From positions 234,875-298,874 of the forward strand of contig NZ_JACLAW010000006.1 of NCBI RefSeq assembly GCF_014230315.1: 64,000 nt of DNA, written 5' to 3'. Both the position numbers and the translations under genes were made by a program. Shown one piece after another: positions 7,244 to 15,997 of the stretch; the stretch's first letter is position 1; each line of letters starts with the position of its first letter. The stretch comes from Novosphingobium flavum (GTDB lineage Bacteria > Pseudomonadota > Alphaproteobacteria > Sphingomonadales > Sphingomonadaceae). The notes below the pieces were generated by a model. The model was given only the letters and a program-made list of their open reading frames with translations. It did no database searches and had not been told where the DNA came from.

Positions 7244-8617
7244 ATGTGGGGTGGCAGGTTTGCCGAGGGGCCCTCGGCGATCATGCGCGAGATAAATGCC
7301 TCGATCCCCTTCGACAAGGCACTGTGGCGGCAGGACATCGCCGCCTCCAAGGCCCATGTCGCCATGCTCGGCGCGCAGGGCATCGTCTCGGCCGAGGATG
7401 CGGCCACGATTTCCGGCGGCTTGGACCAGGTTGCCGCCGAATACGAGGTCTCCGGAGTTCCCGAGAACTGGGATCTCGAGGACATCCACATGACAACGGA
7501 AAGCCGCCTTGCCGAACTGGTCGGCCCGGCCGCTGGGCGCCTCCACACCGCGCGCAGCCGCAACGACCAGGTGGCGACCGACTTCCGCCTCTGGGTGCGC
7601 GACGCGATGGACCAGGCCGATGCCGGCCTCGAAGCCTTGCAGAAGGCGCTGGTCATCCGCGCGGACGAGCACACCGCCTCGATCATGCCCGGCTTCACCC
7701 ATCTGCAGACCGCGCAGCCCGTCACCCTTGGTCACCACCTGATGGCCTATTACGAGATGGCGGGCCGAGACCGTTCGCGTTTCGCCGATGCCCGCGCGCG
7801 GATGAACCGTTCGCCGCTCGGCGCGGCGGCGCTGGCCGGCACCGGCTTCCCGATCGACCGGCACATGACCGCGCGCGCGCTCGGCTTCGACGGGCCGACC
7901 GCCAACAGCCTCGATTCGGTGTCGGACCGCGATTTCGCGCTCGATTACCTGATGGCGGCCAGCCAGTGCGCGCTGCACCTCTCGCGCCTCGCCGAGGAGT
8001 TCATTATCTGGGCGAGCCAGCCGTTCGGCTTCGTCCGCCTGCCTGACGCGCTGTCGACCGGCAGCTCGATCATGCCGCAGAAGAAGAACCCCGACGCGGC
8101 CGAGCTGGTGCGCGGCCACTCGGGCCGGATCGTGGGCTGCCTCACCAGCCTGATGATCACGATGAAGGGCCTGCCGCTGGCCTATTCGAAGGACATGCAG
8201 GACGACAAGCCGCCGGTGTTCGAGGCGGCGGGCCTGCTCACGCTGTGCCTTGCTGCGATGACCGGGATGGTCGAGCAGACCACCTTCCGCACCGACCGGA
8301 TGCGCGCCGCCGCCGAACTCGGCTATGCCACGGCGACCGATCTGGCCGACTGGCTGGTGCGCCAGGCCAATATCCCCTTCCGCGAGGCGCACCACATCAC
8401 CGGCTCGGCGGTGAAGCTGGCCGAAAGCCGCGGCGTCGCGCTCGATCAGCTCGCGCTGGATGATCTCACGGCGATCGATCCCCGGATCGACGAGCGGGTC
8501 TATGCTGCGCTCTCGGTCGAGGCTTCGGTGGCGGCGCGCGCCTCCTATGGCGGAACCGCGCCGGAACAGGTATCTGAGCGCGTGGCCGAAGCGCGCCGGG
8601 CGCTGGGCCTGGCGTGA
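7244..8617 (+). CDS. argH: Argininosuccinate lyase
   Basis: A 457-residue enzyme of the fumarase/aspartase superfamily, splitting argininosuccinate into arginine and fumarate in the last step of arginine synthesis. It begins Met-Trp-Gly-Gly-Arg-Phe and carries the superfamily signature [11 protein letters not shown] with the catalytic Ser in that loop, plus Thr-His-Leu-Gln-Thr-Ala-Gln-Pro for the His region. A longer start at TTG 7205, preceded by AAGGA, is possible because many homologues have about a dozen residues before the Trp-Gly-Gly motif. That would overlap the divergent tlpA gene. Confidence 0.95.
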   Translation: MWGGRFAEGPSAIMREINASIPFDKALWRQDIAASKAHVAMLGAQGIVSAEDAATISGGLDQVAAEYEVSGVPENWDLEDIHMTTESRLAELVGPAAGRLHTARSRNDQVATDFRLWVRDAMDQADAGLEALQKALVIRADEHTASIMPGFTHLQTAQPVTLGHHLMAYYEMAGRDRSRFADARARMNRSPLGAAALAGTGFPIDRHMTARALGFDGPTANSLDSVSDRDFALDYLMAASQCALHLSRLAEEFIIWASQPFGFVRLPDALSTGSSIMPQKKNPDAAELVRGHSGRIVGCLTSLMITMKGLPLAYSKDMQDDKPPVFEAAGLLTLCLAAMTGMVEQTTFRTDRMRAAAELGYATATDLADWLVRQANIPFREAHHITGSAVKLAESRGVALDQLALDDLTAIDPRIDERVYAALSVEASVAARASYGGTAPEQVSERVAEARRALGLA

Positions 8618-8637
8618 CCGGGCGCCGGAAGGACTCT

Positions 8638-8886
8638 ATGCCGATGTACCGCATGGCCGTGCCGCTTGCCCTTGCCGCCCTGCTCGCGGGCTGCGGCCAG
8701 TCGGCCGAGCTGAAACCGCGCGCCGGGCAGCAGCTCCCGGCCGCGCCCTATGGCCGCGACGACCGCCCCGGCGCCAACCAGCTTCTCGCCCCGCGCACGC
8801 AGGACATGCCGCAGCGCTCCGATGAATTGCGCAGCCGTTCGGAAGACCGGCAGGACGATCCCTTCGACCTGCCGCCGCAAGGCTGA
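8638..8886 (+). CDS. Small LptM-like lipoprotein upstream of lysA
   Basis: An 82-residue lipoprotein with signal segment ending Leu-Leu-Ala-Gly-Cys-Gly, followed by Lys-Pro-Arg and a Pro-rich, charged tail. ATG 8638 has AAGGA a few bases upstream and is preferred over 8614. Small lipoproteins of the LptM (YifL/LppL) group are typically encoded beside lysA or dapF, and LptM assists LptD maturation in E. coli. Assignment is by position and size; the tail is longer than in classical LptM, so a distinct sphingomonad lipoprotein is possible. Confidence 0.65.
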   Translation: MPMYRMAVPLALAALLAGCGQSAELKPRAGQQLPAAPYGRDDRPGANQLLAPRTQDMPQRSDELRSRSEDRQDDPFDLPPQG

Positions 8887-8913
8887 AACCGCTAGACCCC
8901 ACACAGGGACACC

Positions 8914-10173
8914 ATGGATCATTTCGAACTCAGGAACGGCGTGCTGCACGCCGAAGACGTGCCGGTTCCGGCCATTGCCCAGGCCGTCGGCACCCCGGTC
9001 TACATCTATTCGCGCGCCACGCTGACGCGCCACGCCCGCGTGTTCCTCGAAGGGCTCGCGGCGCTGCCGAAGAAGCACGTCGCCTTCGCGGTGAAGTCCA
9101 ACCCCAATGTCGCCGTGCTGCGCGTTCTTGCGCGTGAGGGGCTGGGCGCGGACGTCGTCTCGGGCGGCGAGATGGAGCGGGCGCTTGCCGCCGGCGTCGC
9201 GCCAGAGGGCATCGTCTTTTCCGGTGTTGGCAAGACCGCGGCGGAAATGCTGCGCGGGCTGGAAGCGGGGATCGGCCAGTTCAATCTCGAGAGCGAGGAA
9301 GAGGGTGTCGAGCTCGCCCAGATCGCGGCGGCCCACGGGTTCACCGCGCGGGCCGCGCTCAGGGTCAATCCCGATGTCGATGCCGAAACGCACGGCAAGA
9401 TCTCGACCGGCAAGGCCGAGAACAAGTTCGGCGTGCCCTTCGATCGCGCCGCCGGGATCTATGGCCGCCTCGCCGCCCTACCGGGGATCGAGATGCGCGG
9501 CCTTGCCGTCCACATCGGCAGCCAGCTCGCGAAGCTCGATCCGCTTGAGGCGGCTTTCGTGCGCATGGGCGAACTGATGCGCGAGGTCCGCGCGCAGGGC
9601 GATGCGATCACCCACATGGATCTCGGCGGCGGCGTCGGCGTGCCTTACAAGGCGGGTGAGGTCTTCCCCAGCCCGGCTGAATATGGCGCCATGGTCGCGC
9701 GCGTCACGGCGGACTGGGACGTGACCCTGATGTTCGAGCCGGGCCGCGTGATCAGCGGCAATGCCGGGGTGCTGGTCACCCAGGTGGTGCGGGTCAAGCC
9801 GGGCGTCTCGGCGCCGTTCGTGATCGTCGATGCGGCGATGAACGACCTGGCCCGCCCGGCGCTCTACGATGCCTGGCACGATTTCATCGCGGCCGAGCCC
9901 AATGGCGCCACGATGGTCGCCAACATTGTCGGCCCGATCTGCGAGACGTCCGACACTTTCGCCATGGGCCGCACGATCGACGCGGTCGGCCCCGGCGACC
10001 TTGCCGTGTTCCGCACCGCCGGCGCCTACGGCGCGACCATGGCCAACACCTACAACAGCCGCGCGCTGGTGCCTGAGGTGATGGTCGATGGCGACAAGTG
10101 GGCGATCGTGGCCGAGCGCATCCAGCCCGCCACGATCCTCGCCGCCGAACAGGTGCCGGACTGGCTGGACTGA
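8914..10173 (+). CDS. lysA: Diaminopimelate decarboxylase
   Basis: A 419-residue PLP enzyme making lysine from meso-diaminopimelate. The N-terminal alanine-racemase-like barrel holds the PLP lysine in Phe-Ala-Val-Lys-Ser-Asn. His-Ile-Gly-Ser-Gln and the Gly-Gly-Gly-Val-Gly loop bind phosphate. The C-terminal beta domain contains Gly-Pro-Ile-Cys-Glu-Thr-Ser-Asp, the active-site segment of the partner subunit. The full family length is present. It follows the small lipoprotein gene by 27 bases and is probably transcribed with argH. Confidence 0.96.
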   Translation: MDHFELRNGVLHAEDVPVPAIAQAVGTPVYIYSRATLTRHARVFLEGLAALPKKHVAFAVKSNPNVAVLRVLAREGLGADVVSGGEMERALAAGVAPEGIVFSGVGKTAAEMLRGLEAGIGQFNLESEEEGVELAQIAAAHGFTARAALRVNPDVDAETHGKISTGKAENKFGVPFDRAAGIYGRLAALPGIEMRGLAVHIGSQLAKLDPLEAAFVRMGELMREVRAQGDAITHMDLGGGVGVPYKAGEVFPSPAEYGAMVARVTADWDVTLMFEPGRVISGNAGVLVTQVVRVKPGVSAPFVIVDAAMNDLARPALYDAWHDFIAAEPNGATMVANIVGPICETSDTFAMGRTIDAVGPGDLAVFRTAGAYGATMANTYNSRALVPEVMVDGDKWAIVAERIQPATILAAEQVPDWLD

Positions 10174-10264
10174 GGGGAAACTCTCCGCCAGTTTCCGGCC
10201 CGATTACCAACCCGCCCGGGCTGAGCCTGTAGCAGCCCGGGCGCCACTCGCCGGAGCCGCGACG

Positions 10265-11056
10265 ATGGACACGCTTCCGCTCTACCACCGCCTGACCGGC
10301 CAGCCCGTGATCGTGCTCGGCGGCGGCGAGGCGGCCGAGGCCAAGCGGCGGCTGGTCACGCGCGCCGGGGCCGAAGTGGTGGACGATCTCCAGGCCGGGA
10401 TCGATCGTGGCGCCCGTCTCGCCTTCATCGCGCACGGGAGCGAGGAGGAGGCCCGGGCCGACGCGATCCGCGCCCACGGCGCCGGGCTCCTCGTCAACGT
10501 GGTCGATCGCCCGGCGCTGTGCGATTTCACCGTGCCCAGCCTCCTCGAACGCGGCCCCGTGCTGGTCGCGGTCGGCACCGGCGGGGTCTCGGCCGGCCTT
10601 GCCAAGCAATTGCGCCTGCGGCTCGAGGGCCTGCTGCCCGCCAGCCTCGGCCTGCTCGCCGAACGCCTCGGCGCGGCCCGCACCGCGCTGCGCGCCCGCT
10701 TTCCCGCCGCGGCCGACCGCCGCCGCGCGATCGACGCCGCCCTTGCGCCGGGCGGCCTGCTCGATCCGCTCGACGGAGCCAGCGCCGACCGCGTCGATGG
10801 CTGGCTGGCCGGGGCCGCTGCCGCGCCGGCAGCCCATCACGAAATCCGCCTCGCCAGCGGGGACCCCGACGATCTCACCCTGCGCGCCGCGCGCCTGCTC
10901 GGCACGGCCGACGTCGTTGCCTTCGAGCCGGGTGTTGCCCCGGCGATTCTCCTGCGCGCCCGCGCCGATGCGGTGAACGTGCCGCTTGGCGTGGGGCAGG
11001 GGGCAAGCGCGGACCTGTCCGGAACCGTGGTAATTCTGCGCGCACCAACATCCTGA
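10265..11056 (+). CDS. Siroheme synthase N-terminal-like protein (precorrin-2 dehydrogenase/ferrochelatase type)
   Basis: A 263-residue protein. It starts Met-Asp-Thr-Leu-Pro-Leu-Tyr with a Rossmann loop Val-Leu-Gly-Gly-Gly-Glu-Ala-Ala near residue 20 and Val-Gly-Thr-Gly-Gly-Val-Ser-Ala-Gly-Leu-Ala near 105, typical of the CysG N-terminal (Met8p-like) domain. This would turn precorrin-2 into siroheme for sulfite or nitrite reductase. The C-terminal part (about 200-263) resembles a short, reduced methyltransferase segment rather than a complete CysG-A domain, so precorrin-2 synthesis must occur elsewhere. ATG 10265 is chosen because the product starts with the family-typical N-terminus. Confidence 0.8.
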   Translation: MDTLPLYHRLTGQPVIVLGGGEAAEAKRRLVTRAGAEVVDDLQAGIDRGARLAFIAHGSEEEARADAIRAHGAGLLVNVVDRPALCDFTVPSLLERGPVLVAVGTGGVSAGLAKQLRLRLEGLLPASLGLLAERLGAARTALRARFPAAADRRRAIDAALAPGGLLDPLDGASADRVDGWLAGAAAAPAAHHEIRLASGDPDDLTLRAARLLGTADVVAFEPGVAPAILLRARADAVNVPLGVGQGASADLSGTVVILRAPTS

Positions 11057-11187
11057 AAAGGCGTGTGAAATGTTGCCGCGCCCGCGCGATTAAAGGGTTT
11101 TAATTTCAGTTGATCGCCCCGTTTTGCGACCAGCCGGTCAGCGGGGCGAACGTGTCCCGCGCCATTCGGCCACTTTGGGGACCAGAC

Positions 11188-11337
11188 ATGAACCTTCCGC
11201 AGATCGACGTTTCCGCCCTTCCCAACCTTGATGTGATGACCGGCGTGTTCGGCAGCCTTGCTCACAAGGCCGCGCTCGTCTCGGGGGACAGCACCGTCAT
11301 CATCATCACCTTCCTCTACGACACCTTCGGCGACTGA
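11188..11337 (+). CDS. Small 49-residue protein, possible peptide precursor (hypothetical)
   Basis: ATG 11188 follows GGGGA with six bases of spacing, giving a 49-residue acidic product without cysteine. It has an N-terminal stretch Leu-Pro-Gln-Ile-Asp-Val-Ser-Ala-Leu-Pro-Asn-Leu-Asp, a Gly-rich middle, a hydrophobic Val-Ile-Ile-Ile-Thr run and the end Phe-Leu-Tyr-Asp-Thr-Phe-Gly-Asp. I do not recognise a characterised family. It is preceded by a 131-base non-coding stretch that could hold a promoter and followed by two overlapping genes of unknown function. The layout of short peptide, then helical-repeat protein, then oxygenase-like protein recalls ribosomal peptide modification clusters; this is inference. 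Confidence 0.6.
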   Translation: MNLPQIDVSALPNLDVMTGVFGSLAHKAALVSGDSTVIIITFLYDTFGD

Positions 11338-11376
11338 CCGGACCGGCAACCGTCACAGGCCGCGGGGGCGATCGAC

Positions 11377-12342
11377 ATGCAGTTCAACCCGGAAATCCGC
11401 ACAGACCTGAGCGATCCGGCCGGGCTGCAGGCGCAGCAGGCGGCGCATCAGGCCGCGCTGGACCGGTGGCGGGCCTCGCCGCCCGCCGCCGCCGTGCTCG
11501 ATGCTTTCGCGGCCTTTGCCGCGGGCAGGCCGCTCTCGGCACTGCCCGCGCTGGCCGCCCTGTTCGATGGATCGGACCGGGCGCGCCGTTTTGCCGAGGG
11601 GCTCGCGGCAAGCTTCCTGCCCGCCATGGCCGCCGCCCGCTTCGGGCAGGTGCCGCTGCGCCACTCGCACAGCCGCGCCGCCGCCACGGTGATGCTCGCC
11701 CGGGAGGGCGAGGCCTCGCTCAGCCTTGTCGCGCTGGACGGGGTTGGGCTCGCGCTTCAGCCTTGTGCCGCATCCGCCGCCTTCGCCCAGGCCGAGGAAT
11801 GGGACGTGGTCATTGCCGGCACCGGGCAGGGCCGCCTTGCCGAGCGCCACGGCGCGCCCGGCATCGCGGTCCACCCGCTGCGGCTCGAACCCGGCGTCGC
11901 CCTTGGGCGCGACGCGGCGCGCGAGGCACTGCTGGTCGATGCGGCGCACGGCACCCTGCTCCTGCTGCGCCTCCGACGCCGCCGCCCGGGGCCCGAACCG
12001 GTGCGCGAATTCGCGCTGGCGGACGGCGCGCCGCTGCACCAGTCCGTCTCCTGCGCCCGCGAAAGCCGGCACGAGATCGCCGTTGCCCTGCTCGGCCGGA
12101 TGGGCCGGGTGGATGCCGCCCCGCTGCTCGCCGAGATCGCCGCGGACCCGGCGCTGGGAGACATGCTGCGCTGGCAGGCCCTGCGCAAGTGCCTTGCGCT
12201 CGATACCCGCGCCGGTTTCCTCGCCGTCGTCCGCCTCGCGTGGGCCAGCGGCGATCCGCTCGCCCATGCCGCCGGAGCCCTGCGCGCCCAGCTGATCGAG
12301 GCGCACCCCATCCTCGCGGAGATCGAACCATGCCCCGTCTGA
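11377..12342 (+). CDS. Hypothetical protein with HEAT-like helical C-terminus
   Basis: A 321-residue, Ala/Leu/Arg-rich soluble protein with no signal peptide. The N-terminal two thirds has no recognised motif. The last 100 residues look like HEAT or armadillo-type helical repeats (pairs of helices such as Ile-Ala-Val-Ala-Leu-Leu-Gly-Arg-Met and Ala-Pro-Leu-Leu-Ala-Glu-Ile). It begins 39 bases after the small peptide gene and overlaps the next gene by 13 bases, so the two proteins are probably coupled and may act together. No catalytic residues are evident; a scaffold or substrate-binding role is plausible but unproven. Confidence 0.6.
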   Translation: MQFNPEIRTDLSDPAGLQAQQAAHQAALDRWRASPPAAAVLDAFAAFAAGRPLSALPALAALFDGSDRARRFAEGLAASFLPAMAAARFGQVPLRHSHSRAAATVMLAREGEASLSLVALDGVGLALQPCAASAAFAQAEEWDVVIAGTGQGRLAERHGAPGIAVHPLRLEPGVALGRDAAREALLVDAAHGTLLLLRLRRRRPGPEPVREFALADGAPLHQSVSCARESRHEIAVALLGRMGRVDAAPLLAEIAADPALGDMLRWQALRKCLALDTRAGFLAVVRLAWASGDPLAHAAGALRAQLIEAHPILAEIEPCPV

Positions 12343-13223
12343 TCGACTGTCCGGATACAGCCCTCGTCACGCTCGGCGAATGCGCCGATGCCATCCACGC
12401 CGCCGGCTTCGCCCCGTCGTGCGAGGAGAGCCTGGCCGAAACCGCGCTGTGGCTGCGCCGCCTCGGCAACAACCCCGATTTTCTGGGCGATATCCTCGTC
12501 GAATCGCTCAAGCACCGCCACCGTGACGAGCCCGCTCAGGGGTACGGCCCCCAGGCGATCCAGCTCACCCGGCCGAAAAACGGCGTGTTCCTGCGCGCCG
12601 CCGTTTGGCCCGCCATGGCCGATGCGATGGTCGCGGCCAGCGGCAGCGCCTCGTTCGTCTATGGCCTGCCGCACGATCACAATTTCAGCTTCCTCACCCA
12701 CGGTTACTTCGGTCCGGGTTACTGGAGCGACTATTACGAGTACGACTACGAGGCGGTCTCCGGCTGGACCGGCGAACTTGCCCATCTCACCCACACCGGC
12801 CGCCGCCGCCTCGAACCCGGCAAGGTCATGCTCTACCGCGCGCACCGCGACGTGCACCGCCAGCTGCCGGCCGATTCGCTGTCGGTCTCGCTCAACGTGA
12901 TGCACGCCGAGCCGGCGATGCACTGGCTCGACCAATATTCGTTCGACGTGGAGAAGGGCACGATCACCGGCCGGGTCGATTCCGGCCCCTCCGAAGCCTT
13001 CCTCAAGATCGCCGTGGCGCTTGGAACCTGCGAAGCGCTGGACCTCGCCGAGCACGTCGCCGCCAGTCACCCGAGTGAACGGATGCGCCTCACCGCGCTC
13101 GATGCCCTCGCCGGGCAGGCCCCGGATCACGCCGCGCGCGATGCGCTGTGGGCGCGGGCCGAGCGATCCGGCCTCCGGATGGTGGCGATGGAAGCCCGCG
13201 CGCGCCGGGCGGAGCTGGCCTAG
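12330..13223 (+). CDS. Hypothetical cupin-like protein with His-Asp-His motif
   Basis: A 297-residue protein. Its middle (about 105-190) resembles a cupin metal site: His115-Asp-His117, the Gly-Tyr-Phe-Gly-Pro-Gly-Tyr loop at 125-131, acidic and Tyr-rich 132-141, and a Leu-Glu-Pro-Gly-Lys turn leading to His172 and His176. Residues 218-297 look like HEAT-type helices. A non-heme iron oxygenase is one reading; no characterised homologue is recalled. It starts within the end of the previous gene, and its TAG overlaps the opposing ruvX stop (CTAG, 13220-13223). Confidence 0.6.
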   Translation: MPRLIDCPDTALVTLGECADAIHAAGFAPSCEESLAETALWLRRLGNNPDFLGDILVESLKHRHRDEPAQGYGPQAIQLTRPKNGVFLRAAVWPAMADAMVAASGSASFVYGLPHDHNFSFLTHGYFGPGYWSDYYEYDYEAVSGWTGELAHLTHTGRRRLEPGKVMLYRAHRDVHRQLPADSLSVSLNVMHAEPAMHWLDQYSFDVEKGTITGRVDSGPSEAFLKIAVALGTCEALDLAEHVAASHPSERMRLTALDALAGQAPDHAARDALWARAERSGLRMVAMEARARRAELA

Positions 13224-13723
13224 AACGCCGATCCCGCCAGCGCGTCGATCGCGCCCTGCAGGATCACCGCCGCCGCCGCCGAATCGATCCGCTCGGCGCG
13301 CTTGGCACGGCTCATGTCCTGTTCGATCAGCCCGCGTTCGGCGCCCATCGTGGACCAGCGCTCGTCCCACAGCAGCACGGGCAGGCCGAGCGCGGCGAGG
13401 TTGCGGGCATAGGCGCGGCTGGACTGGCTGCGCGGCCCTTCGCTGCCGTCCATGTTGAGCGGGAGGCCGATGACGAAGCCTTTCACTTGCCGCTCCCGCA
13501 CCAACGCCAGCAGCAGTTCGCGGTCCGCGCCGAACTTGCCGCGCTTCAGGGTCTTGCCGGGCGAGGCGAAGCGCCAGCCGGCATCGCAGAAGGCCGTGCC
13601 GATGGTCTGGGTGCCAAGGTCGAGCCCGATCAGCGCGCCGCCCTCGGGCAGCAGATCGCGATAGGCCAGCGCGCTCTGGGTGACCTCGGCGGGGGGCGGG
13701 GCTGCGGGCGGGGCGGCGGTCAT
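13220..13723 (-). CDS. ruvX: Putative pre-16S rRNA nuclease / Holliday junction resolvase-like RuvX
   Basis: A 167-residue YqgF/RuvX-family RNase H-fold protein. Leu-Ile-Gly-Leu-Asp-Leu-Gly-Thr-Gln at about 30-38 supplies the first catalytic Asp, Gly-Leu-Pro-Leu-Asn-Met-Asp-Gly-Ser is the family signature, and Trp-Asp-Glu-Arg-Trp-Ser and the C-terminal Asp-Ser-Ala-Ala-Ala segment supply the remaining acidic residues. In E. coli YqgF processes the 5' end of 16S rRNA. The N-terminus has a Pro/Ala extension of about 20 residues. ATG 13723 overlaps the end of the upstream DUF3089 gene by ATGA. Confidence 0.9.
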   Translation of the reverse strand: MTAAPPAAPPPAEVTQSALAYRDLLPEGGALIGLDLGTQTIGTAFCDAGWRFASPGKTLKRGKFGADRELLLALVRERQVKGFVIGLPLNMDGSEGPRSQSSRAYARNLAALGLPVLLWDERWSTMGAERGLIEQDMSRAKRAERIDSAAAAVILQGAIDALAGSAF

Positions 13724-14832
13724 GGGGCAGGCCTCCACGCGGCCACCCGCGCGGCCACGTCGGCGCGCAGGTTGGCCCAGAACAGCGGGATGTCGTAGAT
13801 GTGGTAATTGTTGCCGGGCAGCACGTAGGGCCCCATCGCGGGCGGAGGGCCGATCAGCAAGAAGCCGTCGCCGCCGCAGCGCGCGGGCACCAGGCCGGGC
13901 AGCAGGCGCGCGCCGGTCAGGCTCGGGTCGGGCAGCAGCGTGCCAAGGTTGGCCGCGCCGGTCGCCGCCGAATGGGGCGCACCGGTCAGCGGGTTGGTGC
14001 ACAGGAACGGCGAGGCGCCGGGCAGCTTCCCGTCGAGCGCCGGGGTGCGGGCATAGGCTTCCAGCGTCAGGCCGGGGTCGGCCGGCTCGGCATAGGTCTG
14101 CCACGAGACCACGCAGCCCGGCTGTCCGGCATTCTGGCAGGCGGGCAGGCCCACCTGCGGCAGGTCATGTTCGATCGAGACCGGCCAGCCGATCACGTAG
14201 GCGGCGGCGATCCGGCGGGCGAGGGGCTTTCCGGCCACCTCGTCACGCAGCAGCCGCTTGAGGTGCAGCGCGCCTTGCGAATGCCCGGCCAGAACGATCG
14301 GCCGGTCCGCCGGCACGGCGGCGAGGAAGGCGGCGAAGGCCGCGCGCACGTCGCCATAGGCCCGTTCCAGCGCGGCATCGCGCGCCGCCCCCTCGGTCAG
14401 GAAGGCGCCGAAGGTCGCCTGGCGGTAGCGCGGCACCCAGACGTCGGGGCTGGCGTTGAAGGCGCTGGCCATGCCGCGCACCATGTTGATGCTCATCACC
14501 TCGGCGTGCGGGTCGTCCAGCGGGGCGTTCCAGTGGGCGCGGTCGAAATAGGAGGTCGGGTGAACGAAGAACACGGCGGCCGGCAGCGGCGCCGGATCGG
14601 GCGCCATGCCTTCGGGGCGGAACTGCGCCGGATCGGCGGCAAGGCCCGGCCGGGCGAGCCACATCCGGGGATCGGCCCAGGCGGAGGCCGGCAATGGCGC
14701 CGCCGCCTCGATCCCGTGATCGGGCACGAGGGCCATGCGGGCAAGGTCGCCGCTCCAGAAATTGAGCGCGACGCGTCCGAGGAAGAACACCACCGTCAGC
14801 CCCGCGATGACATAGAGAAACTTGCGAACCAC
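13720..14832 (-). CDS. DUF3089 alpha/beta-hydrolase-like protein
   Basis: A 370-residue protein starting with GTG (GAGG five bases upstream). A membrane anchor lies at about residues 5-24 and is followed by a DUF3089 domain. The nucleophile-elbow motif Gly-His-Ser-Gln-Gly at about 183-187 and the His in Asn-Tyr-His-Ile-Tyr-Asp near 345 fit an alpha/beta hydrolase. Substrate unknown. It lies in the minus-strand run between the AI-2E transporter (7 bases apart) and ruvX (ATGA overlap). Confidence 0.85.
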   Translation of the reverse strand: MVRKFLYVIAGLTVVFFLGRVALNFWSGDLARMALVPDHGIEAAAPLPASAWADPRMWLARPGLAADPAQFRPEGMAPDPAPLPAAVFFVHPTSYFDRAHWNAPLDDPHAEVMSINMVRGMASAFNASPDVWVPRYRQATFGAFLTEGAARDAALERAYGDVRAAFAAFLAAVPADRPIVLAGHSQGALHLKRLLRDEVAGKPLARRIAAAYVIGWPVSIEHDLPQVGLPACQNAGQPGCVVSWQTYAEPADPGLTLEAYARTPALDGKLPGASPFLCTNPLTGAPHSAATGAANLGTLLPDPSLTGARLLPGLVPARCGGDGFLLIGPPPAMGPYVLPGNNYHIYDIPLFWANLRADVAARVAAWRPAP

Positions 14833-14839
14833 TCAGGCC

Positions 14840-15967
14840 TCACCCCTGAACCCCGGTAAAGGGAATTCCGGCTTCGCCGACCCGCTCGGCCCGGCGCGCC
14901 GAATGCCGCTCGAGCCAGATCTTGATCATCGCCACCAGCGGATCGGCCAGCGCCAGGCCGAGGATGCCGAACAGGGCCCCCATGATCAGCTGCGCGCCGA
15001 GCACCAGCGCCGGGGCGAGGTCGACCGTCTTCTTGGCCACCATCGGCACGATCAGGTTGCCGTCCACGGTCTGGACGATGACGTAGACCGCGATGCAATA
15101 GAATCCCATGGTGGTCCCGCCGGAAAAGCCGACGAGCACCATGATCAGGCCCGAAATCGGCGCACCGATATTGGGCAGGAAAGCCAGCAGGGCGGTCAGC
15201 AGGCCGAGCAGCCCGGCCATCGGCACACCGTAGATGGCCAGCGCCAGCCCGGTGCCGATCCCTTCCACCGTCATGCCGATCAGGCGGCCGAACATCAGCA
15301 TCCTGAGCGAGCGGCCCATCAGTGCCGCCGTGCCGTGGAAATGGGCGCGGCTCTCCATCGGCAGCATCCAGGCGAGCCCGCGCTGGTAGAGCCGCGGCTC
15401 GGCGGCGACATAGATCCCCAGCACCACCACGAGGAACAGGGTGGTCGCCCCGCCGAGGATGCCGCCCACCACCCGGGTCAACTGGGCCACGCCGCCCAGC
15501 GCCTGCTGGACGAAGCTCTTGAGATCGCCCGAGCCGACCTTGATGCCGTGGGCCTCGAGCCAGCCGAGCCCGCGCAGCGCCTGGGTCTCAACCGTCGCGG
15601 GCAGCTGCGCTGCCTGGCTGGCCACGGTGCTCCCGGCGAACCACGCGGTCCAGCCGAGGAAGGCAAAGCCGCCCAGCACCACAATCAGGATTCGCCAGCC
15701 GCGCCCGATCGGCAGGACACGGCCGAGCAGCCGCGCCCCCCCGTCGATCATCGCGGCAAAGACAAGGCCCGCGAAGATGACCAGCAACGGCTGGGCCATG
15801 AACACGGCCGCCACCACGGCCGCGGCCATGCCGATCCACACCGCCGCGCGCTTGGCCTCGCCCTTGATGTCGTCTCCGGCAAAGTCGGTCGGCCCGGCCC
15901 GGCTGGTGATCGGCGAGGCCGGAGTCTCGCCATGCGGCGCGGCCGCCCTGTCAATCTCCCCAGCCAT
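14840..15967 (-). CDS. AI-2E family transporter (PerM-like)
   Basis: A 375-residue polytopic membrane protein with a polar N-terminus of about 40 residues and about seven to eight hydrophobic segments. The family-typical Pro-Asn-Ile-Gly-Ala-Pro-Ile-Ser loop appears around residue 265, and a late Val-Asp-Gly-Asn-Leu-Ile-Val-Pro motif around 305. The family covers possible exporters of autoinducer-2 and Na+/H+ antiport-like proteins, so the substrate cannot be assigned. It follows lepB by 30 bases on the same strand. Confidence 0.9.
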   Translation of the reverse strand: MAGEIDRAAAPHGETPASPITSRAGPTDFAGDDIKGEAKRAAVWIGMAAAVVAAVFMAQPLLVIFAGLVFAAMIDGGARLLGRVLPIGRGWRILIVVLGGFAFLGWTAWFAGSTVASQAAQLPATVETQALRGLGWLEAHGIKVGSGDLKSFVQQALGGVAQLTRVVGGILGGATTLFLVVVLGIYVAAEPRLYQRGLAWMLPMESRAHFHGTAALMGRSLRMLMFGRLIGMTVEGIGTGLALAIYGVPMAGLLGLLTALLAFLPNIGAPISGLIMVLVGFSGGTTMGFYCIAVYVIVQTVDGNLIVPMVAKKTVDLAPALVLGAQLIMGALFGILGLALADPLVAMIKIWLERHSARRAERVGEAGIPFTGVQG

Positions 15968-15997
15968 CCCGGTGTCTCCCTGTCCCTGCGAAGCCTG

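Noticed and set aside
5395..8046. 883-codon plus-strand frame across integrase, tRNA and argH
   Set aside because: It runs antisense to the integrase and through the tRNA; no recognisable domain.
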